A stretch of DNA of 64,000 bases. It comes from Stomatohabitans albus. Its GTDB lineage: Bacteria > Actinomycetota > Nitriliruptoria > Euzebyales > Euzebyaceae. Positions within the stretch are counted from its first letter, which is position 1, and each line of letters opens with the position of its first letter. A program made the position numbers and the translations under genes. Location of the stretch: positions 372,001 through 436,000 of the forward strand of contig NZ_JAYKKE010000001.1 of assembly GCF_036336025.1 (NCBI RefSeq), written 5' to 3'. The notes beneath the pieces are model-generated. The model had not been told where the DNA came from. It was given only the letters and a program-made list of their open reading frames with translations, and searched no databases. Shown in pieces: positions 1 through 6,518 of the stretch.

Positions 1-383
1 TTATCCTTGGGTCTCTTCGTACTGGAGTACTTATGGGCATGTGGTTTATCGTGTCCACCCCTCAAGGGTTGGTTACCGAGAATCTTTTGCCCTTTTTGTT
101 GCATGTGGGAGGCGCCATTGCCACCACGGCAGCTCAAGTCCGTTACCAAGTGGTCATGCAACTTTGCGCAATCGCATTCACGGGATACAGCACGATTAGT
201 TTGGCGTTGTCAGCCCCGACTGTGCTAGCCATCATTTTTTGGGTTACTGGTTTGACCACCTTAGTTGCACTCATCATTGTTGCGCTGCGGCCCCCAAGTA
301 CCACACACCGCTGGGCATGGTGGATCGGGTTTGCCTTTTTCATAGCCGGATGTGCGATCACTACTTGGGCAAGAACGTTGTGA
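1..383 (+). CDS. C-terminal part of a multi-pass membrane protein (cut by window edge)
   Basis: The reading frame is open from the window's left edge to the TGA at 381-383, so the true start lies outside. The visible 126 or so residues hold about four hydrophobic segments: around the first methionines (LMGMWFIV), then QVVMQLCAIAFTGYSTISL, VLAIIFWVTGLTTLVALIIVAL, and WAWWIGFAFFIAGCAITTWA near the C-terminus. A short positively charged loop (RPPSTTHR) separates the last two. No catalytic or family motif is recognisable. It is on the opposite strand from galU and is separated from the foreign patch by a gene-free stretch. An internal ATG at 33 exists, but the open frame upstream of it argues for a longer protein. 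Function unknown. Confidence 0.55.
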   Translation, partial: ILGSLRTGVLMGMWFIVSTPQGLVTENLLPFLLHVGGAIATTAAQVRYQVVMQLCAIAFTGYSTISLALSAPTVLAIIFWVTGLTTLVALIIVALRPPSTTHRWAWWIGFAFFIAGCAITTWARTL

Positions 384-613
384 TACCCCCATCGCCTGCC
401 AAAGCGTTGTATCGGAGAAACGCTGGCGATCGTAGATGAAAAGCATCGCTATGGCCTGGTTAGCTCCAATGATATGAGGCCTATTCGTTTGCCTTTGCCT
501 TTTCAAGTTACACGCTCACAAAACAGGAATGATAACCACACCCCAAAGGGAGATGCGGGGGGATGAGTTCAACACATGCGCTCTGGGCTTCACTATTTGT
601 GCTTACCTTCGGA

Positions 614-660
614 TTAAGTGTTGAATCAGAAGTCTTTTGCGCTTCCAGCTCAACACTTAA
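614..660 (+). repeat. Palindromic repeat, copy 1
   Basis: A perfect 11-bp inverted repeat (TTAAGTGTTGA / TCAACACTTAA) encloses a 25-nt loop. Read on the plus strand it matches copy 2 (3471-3514) read on the minus strand. Shared blocks in order are AAGTGTTG, CAGAAG, TTTT, CCAGC and CAACACTT. The two copies lie on either side of the AT-rich patch and its relic genes. It could be a small mobile palindromic element, an end of a lost integrated element, or a diverged terminator. Confidence 0.6.
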
Positions 661-949
661 ATAGCATTCATCCGGCCTCAACGAAGGTGTTGGGCCAGAT
701 GCGCCATCATTCTTCTGGTTCAATACAGACATGGCGTTCACGATGTGAGGGGCAGTGATTCTGACCAGATTGATGACAAGGCCGCGGCTTGTTAGGTCAC
801 CATTTGTAGCGCGGAGTAGCGGTTCTATTTTATTATATAAAGAGATTTTCTTATAACAAGAGACCTAATATACACAAAGAATAACTAATTATTTTAAATA
901 ATAGGAAAAAATATTAGTCGCTACATTAAAGGAATGAAAGATAGCTGTA

Positions 950-978
950 TTGACTTGCCATATAGTAAATATTATACT
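950..978 (+). promoter_or_regulatory. Sigma-70-type promoter for the alpha/beta hydrolase gene
   Basis: TTGACT (950-955) and TATACT (973-978) are separated by exactly 17 bases and each match the -35 and -10 consensus at five of six positions. The predicted transcript has a leader of roughly 95 bases before the ATG at 1079. Confidence 0.6.
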
Positions 979-981
979 ATA
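961..981. promoter_or_regulatory. Probable operator overlapping the hydrolase -10 box
   Basis: A perfect 7-bp inverted repeat, TATAGTA (961-967) and TACTATA (975-981), has a 7-base spacer and covers the -10 element. That geometry suits a dimeric repressor blocking polymerase, although such AT-rich palindromes can occur by chance. No candidate repressor gene is visible next to it. Confidence 0.4.
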
Positions 982-1078
982 TTAGGACTGCGAATAATTA
1001 TGATTCCAAGTATCTAGGCAAGCATCTAATACCTTCTCAATAGACTTAATTTAATATTAAGAAAAGGAATGATGAAGA

Positions 1079-1972
1079 ATGGTCTCTAAGAAAATTGGAA
1101 AATGGATATCTGCAGAAAAGTATAAAGAATACCTAAGTGCCTATCGTGAAGCAATGAAGAAAATCCCTGAGTCTGAGTCATTGCAAATAAAAACATCCTA
1201 CGGGACTGTACAGACTTATTGCTGGGAAAATAATAATGCAAATCAGAAATTTCCTATACTGCTTTTGCCGGGCAAATCATCCGGAACACCGATGTGGTAT
1301 GCCAATCTTCCTGATTTATATCAAAATAGAACAGTGTATGCTTTTGACGCATTAGGGGATGCAGGATTGAGTGAGCAAGATAGGCCTATAAACAATAGTT
1401 TTGATCAGGCAAAATGGATAGACGAAACAATAGAAAAGCTTAATTTAAGCAAGGTGCATGTGATGGGGCACTCATTTGGCGGATGGTTGTCAGCTAATTA
1501 TGCTTCTCTATTTCCGCAAAAAATAGCATCACTAATACTAATTGAGCCTGTTTTTACATTTCAGATGATAAAACTTGTCATTATACTAAAGTCTATTCCC
1601 TACAATATGCGTTTCTTGCCGAAAAAATGGAGGCAGGGGCTTTTGAGGGAAATAAGTGGCTCTCAAGACATTGATACAAGTGATCCTGTAGCCAAAATGA
1701 TTGATGATGGGGCAAACTATTATATTTCGAATTTACCTTCTCCGAAGTTGATTACTCGTAAGCAAATGCAAAGTTGGAAGTTTCCTTTATATGTTGCATT
1801 TTCCGATAATAGTGGAGTTCACAATTCTTCTAAAGCACTAAGAGAGGCAGAGATAAATGTTAGAGATATTACTGCTAAAATATGGAAAAATGCCACCCAT
1901 TCATTACCTATGGAATATCCCGAAGAATTAGATAAGGATATTATCCTATTTATTGAAAGGTATGATAATTGA
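1079..1972 (+). CDS. Alpha/beta-fold hydrolase, foreign (Firmicutes-like) gene
   Basis: The 297-residue product has the alpha/beta hydrolase layout: an oxyanion-loop strand ILLLPGKSSG (about 60-69), the nucleophile elbow GHSFGG at 130-135 with Ser132, an acid candidate on the late strand YVAFSDNS, and a histidine in ATHSLP (His274). Substrate is unknown; carboxylesterase or lipase-like activity is the family expectation. The ATG at 1079 has AAGGA about 10 bases upstream. No signal peptide is seen, so it is probably cytoplasmic. Base composition is far more AT-rich than neighbouring chromosomal genes, and AGA/ATA codons are common, which indicates transfer from a low-GC donor. Unlike the other genes in this patch it is intact and has its own strong promoter. 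Its stop codon directly abuts the KilA-N relic. Confidence 0.8.
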   Translation: MVSKKIGKWISAEKYKEYLSAYREAMKKIPESESLQIKTSYGTVQTYCWENNNANQKFPILLLPGKSSGTPMWYANLPDLYQNRTVYAFDALGDAGLSEQDRPINNSFDQAKWIDETIEKLNLSKVHVMGHSFGGWLSANYASLFPQKIASLILIEPVFTFQMIKLVIILKSIPYNMRFLPKKWRQGLLREISGSQDIDTSDPVAKMIDDGANYYISNLPSPKLITRKQMQSWKFPLYVAFSDNSGVHNSSKALREAEINVRDITAKIWKNATHSLPMEYPEELDKDIILFIERYDN

Positions 1973-2236
1973 CTGAGAAGCAAAGATAACATTCAATTTT
2001 TAGGTTTATTGAAATCAATGCATAATCCTGATTTTAAACCTATTGAATTCAATATATTTAGAAATAAAGCCGACAACAATACATTTACACTATCACCACC
2101 AAAATAGATTGAAAAGACAAATGCAATAGGTATTGTTTCTAAGTCAGGACGATATGGAGGCACATTTACCCATAGTGATATAGCAATGGAATTCGTTTCA
2201 TGAATTTCACCAAAATTTAAGCATTACATTATTTAA
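1973..2236 (+). pseudogene. KilA-N domain relic (two Trp-to-stop changes, both ends missing)
   Basis: The frame starting right after the hydrolase stop reads through a recognisable KilA-N core: NPDFKPIEFNIFR ... FTLSPPK-stop-IEKTNAIGIVSKSGRYGG TFTHSDIAMEFVS-stop-ISPKF. KilA-N domains are DNA-binding modules common in phage and mobile-element proteins. In intact relatives the two stop positions (TAG at 2105-2107, TGA at 2201-2203) are the conserved tryptophans of PxxWI and EFxSWIS, so each can be explained by one G-to-A change in TGG. The frame breaks after FKHYII. The N-terminus is missing and replaced by the hydrolase gene in the same frame. The AT-rich tail to about 2340 may be further decayed sequence of the same gene. 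Confidence 0.75.
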
Positions 2237-2353
2237 CAAAAGAGCAAAACATAGTCTTTTAAAAAATTTGACTATCATACAGAAGTACATTTGAGCAACA
2301 AGAATAGAATATCAGAAGAAAACTTAAAACAATACTAAAATATAGCGTAAAGC

Positions 2354-2368
2354 AGGAGGAATATCATA
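2354..2368 (+). promoter_or_regulatory. Ideal Shine-Dalgarno followed by ATA where ATG is expected
   Basis: AGGAGG (2354-2359) is followed by six bases and then ATA at 2366-2368. From ATA the frame reads IPRPRTKEDLI, matching the usual ClbS/DfsB family N-terminus MPRPRTK. The ribosome-binding site is therefore intact while the initiator has changed from ATG to ATA, apparently by one G-to-A substitution. Confidence 0.7.
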
Positions 2369-2908
2369 CCAAGACCAAGAACAAAAGAAGATTTAATAAT
2401 TACAGCAAAAGAAAACTACGATAAGTTGAACGTATTGATTACCAAGTTGTCTGACGAAGAATTAAGCACACCTTTTGACTTTTCGAATGATGAAAAAAAG
2501 AAAGAGGCCCATTGGAAAAGAGACAAAAATCTAAGAGATATCTTGATACATTTATATGAATGGCACCAACTTCTTTTAAATTGGGTAGATACAAATATAA
2601 AAGGAGTGGCGAAACCTTTTATTCCAGCTCCATATAATTGGAAAACTTATGGAGATATGAATGTAGAGTTTTGGAAAAAACATCAAGAAACTTCTCTTAC
2701 AGATGCAAAAGAAATGATCCACAAATCCCATAAAGACATTTTAGAATTAGCTCAAAGATTTACAAATGAAGAATTGTTTTCAAAAGATGTCTATAAGTGG
2801 GTAGGAGGAAGTGTACTTGGTTCGTATTTTGTAAGTACTACTTCAAGTCATTATGATTGGGCGATAAAGAAGTTAAAAGCACATCAAAAGAATTGTAAGA
2901 GAAAATAG
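2366..2908 (+). pseudogene. ClbS/DfsB-family four-helix-bundle protein with a mutated start codon
   Basis: Translation from ATA at 2366 gives a full-length 180-residue protein beginning PRPRTKEDLI and including LSDEELSTPFDF, KRDKNLRDILIHLYEWHQLLLNW and NVEFWKKHQ, which are features of the ClbS/DfsB (DUF1706) family. The family is named for ClbS, which protects E. coli from colibactin; most members have no assigned role. No internal stop or frameshift is present. The only lesion is the ATA initiator; translation might start weakly from ATA or from TTG at 2426, which would remove about 20 residues. It shares the low-GC composition of the hydrolase at 1079. Calling it a pseudogene is an inference from the start codon; a weakly expressed gene is possible. 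Confidence 0.65.
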
Positions 2909-2920
2909 GCAGATATGTAG

Positions 2921-3461
2921 ATGCTTGATGAGAAAGAAGCTATCAAAGTACTAATTGAAGAATACGAAATCGTGCGTGACATATATCACGGTTTCGGCTA
3001 TCTCAGCGCGTTTGATGGCACACCACAAGATCGTCTAAGAGTGTTAGCTGGCGCAATCGAGTGGATATTAGAGCGCCAACAACAATGGGCGGCAAAAGAA
3101 GAAGACAAACAGGAAAAAGAAAGCCCATCGCCGGTATCAAAATGCCGTAGCCGCCTTGTCATAAGCCTTTGCCCTCGCGTCAACCTCAGATAAAGCCCGC
3201 AGTATCCGAGACGAAGTCGGGTTTTTCCAGACCGTTCGTGAAGCATTAATTAAAAGCAAAACGGACTCGGTCAGGTCTGTCCAAGACCACGATCTTGAGA
3301 TCCAACAAATCGTTAGCCGTGCGGTGATTTCGACGAATATTGTCGACATTCTTGCTGCTGCGGGACTTAAGAGCCCGGACATCTCTATCCTTTCAACAGT
3401 GCTCCAGCAAGCCGAGGCGTTGTCATCAATCTGGTCAGAATTACAAAGGCCTGCATCGTGA
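2921..3461 (+). pseudogene. C-terminal relic of a type I restriction enzyme R subunit (HsdR)
   Basis: The first frame (2921 to about 3115) encodes IVRDIYHGF ... GTPQDRLRVLAGAIEWILERQQQ, typical of the helical C-terminal region of HsdR. After the A-rich run at 3112-3116 the homology continues one base out of frame as KKAHRRYQNAVAALS, then an in-frame TAA (3162-3164) where relatives have Lys, then AFALAS, IRDEVGFFQ, IQQIVSRAVIST and VDILAAAGLKSPDISIL, ending at TGA 3459-3461. About 180 of the roughly 1,000 residues of a normal HsdR remain, with a frameshift, a nonsense codon and a replaced C-terminus. No hsdM or hsdS is present. Composition here is near the window average, so it had a different origin from the AT-rich genes beside it. 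Confidence 0.8.
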
Positions 3462-3470
3462 ACGCTATTC

Positions 3471-3514
3471 AAGTGTTGGGCTGGGAGCCTAAAAACGCTT
3501 CTGGCCCAACACTT
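3471..3514 (-). repeat. Palindromic repeat, copy 2
   Basis: An 11-bp perfect inverted repeat (AAGTGTTGGGC / GCCCAACACTT) with a 22-nt loop. Its minus-strand reading aligns along its length with the plus-strand reading of copy 1 at 614-660. It lies between the HsdR relic and the 3' end of tRNA-Ala. Confidence 0.6.
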
Positions 3515-3538
3515 AGTCGGAAGTTACGCACAAAAAAG

Positions 3539-3611
3539 TGGAGCTGAGGGGAATTGAACCCCTGGCCTCCTCGATGCGACCGAGGCGCTCTACCAACTGA
3601 GCTACAGCCCC
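3539..3611 (-). tRNA. tRNA-Ala (anticodon CGC)
   Basis: The reverse complement folds as a complete 73-nt cloverleaf. The acceptor stem is GGGGCTG/CAGCTCC with a G3:U70 pair, the alanine identity element. The D-arm is GCTCAGTTGGTAGAGC. The anticodon stem CCTCG/CGAGG encloses GTCGCAT, giving CGC, which reads GCG. The T-arm is AGGGG TTCAATT CCCCT. The CCA end is not encoded. A run of six T directly behind the discriminator base may end transcription. It sits immediately beside the foreign patch, and tRNA genes are common integration sites, but no duplicated tRNA end was seen. Confidence 0.93.
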
Positions 3612-3626
3612 AAAGGTTCGCCCAGC

Positions 3627-4517
3627 TTAGAGCGTTTCGTCGTTCATTGCCGCAACGAAATCACGCAAAAACGATTTAAATTCGGCACCCAGGTCTGCTC
3701 GGCTTGCGGCAAGTTCCACGCTGGCGCGCAACGCGTCGGCCTTTGCGCCAACGTCATAGCGTCGTCCAGTGAAGCGAATGGCACGCATCGGGGCATCGTG
3801 GGCTTGGGCATTGAGCGCATCGGTGAGTTGAATCTCACCCCCGCGCCCAGGCTTGGTTGCGGCGATGTAGTCAAATATGCTCGGACTGAGCACGTAGCGC
3901 CCAATAATGCCAAGATGAGAACGCGCCTTAGCCTTTCCTGGTTTTTCGGCTAGATCACGCACAATCAGGCTCTCAGGGTCGTTCGGGTCAGCAACCGCGT
4001 CCACAATCCCGTAGCGGTCGAGATCGTCGTCACTCACTTCTTGGACGGCAACCACACTCGTTTCATGGCGTTCACTCGTGGTAATCATACGTGCGAGGAG
4101 GTGATTATCGTGCACGACGATGTCATCACCGAGCAGTACTGCAAAAAAGTTGTCGCCAATATGGTGATGGGCATGCCCAACCGCGTGCCCCAATCCGAGG
4201 GCCTGGCCTTGGCGCACAAAATGTACATGCGCAAGCGTGGTGATGGCTTGAACTTGTTGCAACAACTCCGTTTTGCCGGTTCTCGCAAGTTCGGCTTCTA
4301 GCTCAAAGGCCCGGTCAAAGTGGTCTTCAAGGGCACGTTTATTTCGACCAGTCACAATTAGCACATCGGTCAGCCCTGCCGCCACCGCCTCTTCAACCAC
4401 ATACTGAATGGCTGGCTTATCAACGATGGGAATCATCTCTTTGGGTTGTGCTTTTGTGGCCGGAAGAAATCGAGTTCCTAAACCTGCCGCTGGAATGACC
4501 GCTTTATTGGTGAACAT
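3627..4517 (-). CDS. galU: UTP-glucose-1-phosphate uridylyltransferase (GalU)
   Basis: The 296-residue protein makes UDP-glucose from UTP and glucose 1-phosphate for cell-envelope sugars. The nucleotide-binding signature AAGLGTRFLPATKAQPKEMIP lies at residues 10-30, and the metal/sugar region LLGDD at 128-132. Also present are EKPGKAKARSHLGIIGRYVL and GGEIQLTDAL, typical of bacterial GalU. Length is normal for the family. It is convergent with the foreign patch, with tRNA-Ala just downstream on the same strand, and divergent from the cyclo-ligase gene at 4570. In actinobacteria galU often lies beside the 5-formyltetrahydrofolate cyclo-ligase gene, as here. Confidence 0.95.
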   Translation of the reverse strand: MFTNKAVIPAAGLGTRFLPATKAQPKEMIPIVDKPAIQYVVEEAVAAGLTDVLIVTGRNKRALEDHFDRAFELEAELARTGKTELLQQVQAITTLAHVHFVRQGQALGLGHAVGHAHHHIGDNFFAVLLGDDIVVHDNHLLARMITTSERHETSVVAVQEVSDDDLDRYGIVDAVADPNDPESLIVRDLAEKPGKAKARSHLGIIGRYVLSPSIFDYIAATKPGRGGEIQLTDALNAQAHDAPMRAIRFTGRRYDVGAKADALRASVELAASRADLGAEFKSFLRDFVAAMNDETL

Positions 4518-4569
4518 GATTATGCCTATTATCTGACGATACGTACCTATCTAGGCAGGATAGTTGGAG

Positions 4570-5169
4570 ATGAACGCCGAAGCCCCCAAACCCCCGCAGC
4601 CGCAAAATAGCAAACAGCTCAAACACCTGGTGCGTGCCAAAGTGCTTGTACGTCGCGCGGAACTGAGCAATGAATTGCGTATTCACGCCTCAAGTGTTGT
4701 TTGCCAGCGCCTTTGGGAAATGCGGGAGGTACAAAGCGCCGAAGTCGTGATGGGCTACTCCAGTTTGATTGAAGAGCTGAATATCAATCCCCTCCTCGAA
4801 CGGTTAATTGGACGCAATACCCATGTGTGGTTACCGCGTATCACCGGACCAGGCGAAATGGAAGCTGCACCGATCAAGAGCCTTGATGACACCCGTATTG
4901 GCCCCATGGGCATTAACGAACCTAAAGGGGCGGTGAGTGATCTGCACAAGGCCCCGCACGTGGTTCTGGTTCCGGGCGTGTCATTTGACCCTGAAGGTAA
5001 CCGGTTGGGGGTCGGTCAGGGCTACTATGACCGCTTCTTAGCGAACTTGAGCCGCCGCCCCTACCTCATTGGAGTTGCCTTTGATGAGCAAATGGTCCGC
5101 GCAATACCCTATGAAGATCACGATATTCAAATGGATGTCGTCGTAACGCCTTCGCACATATATCGTTAG
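4570..5169 (+). CDS. 5-formyltetrahydrofolate cyclo-ligase
   Basis: The 199-residue protein converts 5-formyltetrahydrofolate to 5,10-methenyltetrahydrofolate using ATP (one-carbon metabolism, cytoplasm). The family signature PGVSFDPEGNRLGVGQGYYDRFL is at 135-157, and the substrate region NEPKG at 116-120. An upstream TTG at 4564 is possible, but the ATG at 4570 sits nine bases behind AGGA (4557-4560) and is preferred. It is divergent from galU. The fmdB-like gene follows about 50 bases downstream on the same strand. Confidence 0.92.
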   Translation: MNAEAPKPPQPQNSKQLKHLVRAKVLVRRAELSNELRIHASSVVCQRLWEMREVQSAEVVMGYSSLIEELNINPLLERLIGRNTHVWLPRITGPGEMEAAPIKSLDDTRIGPMGINEPKGAVSDLHKAPHVVLVPGVSFDPEGNRLGVGQGYYDRFLANLSRRPYLIGVAFDEQMVRAIPYEDHDIQMDVVVTPSHIYR

Positions 5170-5220
5170 ACGGTCCCAAACGGCGAGTACGCCACACGAT
5201 CTATCTGAACTGTGATTTGA

Positions 5221-5487
5221 ATGCCCACTTACGATTACGCATGCCTTGACAATGGCCACGTATTTGAAGCCCGCCAATCGTTTTCTGAACCTGCCCTCAC
5301 GGCCTGCGTGATATGCGGTGGCCCGGTACGAAAGAAGTTCAGTGCGGCTGGCATCGTCTTTAAAGGTTCCGGATATTACGTGAACGACACGCGCAAACCA
5401 GATAGTTCATCATCTGACTCATCATCGTCATCATCCACATCATCAAGTTCCGAAACCACCTCCAGCAGCTCATCTGCCGCTGACTAG
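5221..5487 (+). CDS. FmdB-family small zinc-ribbon protein with poly-Ser tail
   Basis: The 88-residue product begins MPTYDYAC and contains CVICGGPVRKKF, then GIVFKGSGYYVNDTRK, which is the actinobacterial FmdB-type regulator layout. The family normally has two CxxC pairs. Here the first is CLDN (Cys8, then Asn where the second Cys should be), so only three of four zinc ligands remain. The last 30 residues are mostly serine with a few Asp, Thr and Glu. It follows the cyclo-ligase gene in the same direction, a frequent actinobacterial pairing. The role of the family is unclear; a transcriptional role was proposed from the methylotroph FmdB. Confidence 0.8.
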   Translation: MPTYDYACLDNGHVFEARQSFSEPALTACVICGGPVRKKFSAAGIVFKGSGYYVNDTRKPDSSSSDSSSSSSTSSSSETTSSSSSAAD

Positions 5488-5654
5488 TACACGCATACGT
5501 CTACGGCCTGGTCACATCCGGGTCGTTTTTCCCTGCTGTTCCTCGTACCCGTCAGACTCACGTACCTGACGGAGGTTGTGGATAAGGCACGCGTTATCCC
5601 CACCAGTAAGAAATAGGCGTAGGCACAACTGTGCACGAGCGGCAGGGTAACCCT

Positions 5655-6518
5655 ATGCCTGCGCCTTCTCCCCCGCCGTTTGTTGGTCCTGCATTCCCGT
5701 TGCCAGCCCGTCTCGACCGACTGGCTGAGCGCTGGGCACGTTTGCCATGGCGTATGCAAGCCCTCATCACTGTCCTTGTGGTGTGTGCGCTTATCCTCGT
5801 CCATATCAACCGTGTTTCACAGGCGAGAGGAGAAGCTAAGGCCTTACATACCGCCTGGGTGGCGACTGAAACCTTAGCTCCTGGTGACCTGTCAGAAGGC
5901 AAATTTGTCCGTGTGCGTGTTCCTGAACAAGCCCTTCCCGCATTAGCCGTCACCGAAGCACCAACTGAGCCACCTGTGCTTCCTATTGTGGCGGGCACTG
6001 TTGCGACAACCGCACATTTTGATGGGGTAGACAAGGCACCAAACGTGCCCGTAGCGCATCGTGCGGTTGCCATCACCTCATCAGATGCCGACCTCTATGC
6101 GCCTGGCGCACAAGTAGACCTCTGGGAACTGGCTGACGAGCAACCATCCATTCTTGTCGAGCACTTGACTGTAGTAAGTGTGAAACAAAACCGGGTGGTT
6201 GTCGGTGTACCGGACGCACTCGCTGCACGAACCATCCGGTTGCAGGCCCTCGGACAACTCCAGCTCTCACTTGCAGGACCGGAGACGCACAGCACGCCAA
6301 ACCCCGTAGCTGCGACACCAGAACAGATGTCCGAGCATCCTCTTGCTCCTCCAAGTCCATCAGGTATTCCTAGTGATGCAGCGGGCTCTCTGAGCCAGGA
6401 CTCCTCAGACCGTACACATGCAGACCTTACATCGCGGTCAGTGTCACCCCCACCAAACGGAGTATCGGGAGCGTCACCGCCCCCGATACCTCAAAACAAA
6501 CCAGGCGAGCCGCCTTAG
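5655..6518 (+). CDS. CpaB/SAF-like membrane-anchored protein
   Basis: The 287-residue protein has a basic N-terminus, one membrane segment at about 34-51 (MQALITVLVVCALILVHI), then a stretch resembling the SAF/CpaB fold: AWVATETLAPGDLSEGKFVRVRVPE, with a conserved-looking VAGTVATTAHF and VAHRAVAITSSDADLYAPGAQVDLW. The C-terminal 75 residues are Pro/Ser/Thr-rich and low in complexity. CpaB proteins take part in Flp/Tad pilus assembly, but no other pilus gene is present here, so that role is not established. ATG 5655 with AGGG seven bases upstream is preferred to GTG 5631. It is convergent with glpX; the stop codons overlap by four bases. Confidence 0.6.
   Translation: MPAPSPPPFVGPAFPLPARLDRLAERWARLPWRMQALITVLVVCALILVHINRVSQARGEAKALHTAWVATETLAPGDLSEGKFVRVRVPEQALPALAVTEAPTEPPVLPIVAGTVATTAHFDGVDKAPNVPVAHRAVAITSSDADLYAPGAQVDLWELADEQPSILVEHLTVVSVKQNRVVVGVPDALAARTIRLQALGQLQLSLAGPETHSTPNPVAATPEQMSEHPLAPPSPSGIPSDAAGSLSQDSSDRTHADLTSRSVSPPPNGVSGASPPPIPQNKPGEPP

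Larger units (their letters stand above)
384..1078. other. Gene-free stretch at the left edge of the foreign patch
   Basis: No convincing gene is seen. Up to about 600 the composition resembles the rest of the window; from about 830 it turns sharply AT-rich and stays so to about 2915. It contains the palindromic repeat at 614-660, a partial look-alike of that repeat near 687-705 (GTGTTGGGCCAGATGCG), and a promoter with an overlapping inverted repeat at 950-981 serving the hydrolase gene at 1079. A short open frame directly behind the first gene's stop codon (about 384-565) lacks a usable start and is not called. Confidence 0.6.

Noticed and set aside
384-565. Short open frame after the first gene containing TLAIVDEKHRYGLVSS
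   Set aside because: It looked like a small domain, but there is no usable start codon or ribosome-binding site, and I recognise no family.
1973-2236. UGA-as-tryptophan recoding in the KilA-N region
   Set aside because: One of the two broken Trp codons is TAG, and genes elsewhere in the window, including the hydrolase just upstream, end with ordinary TGA codons.
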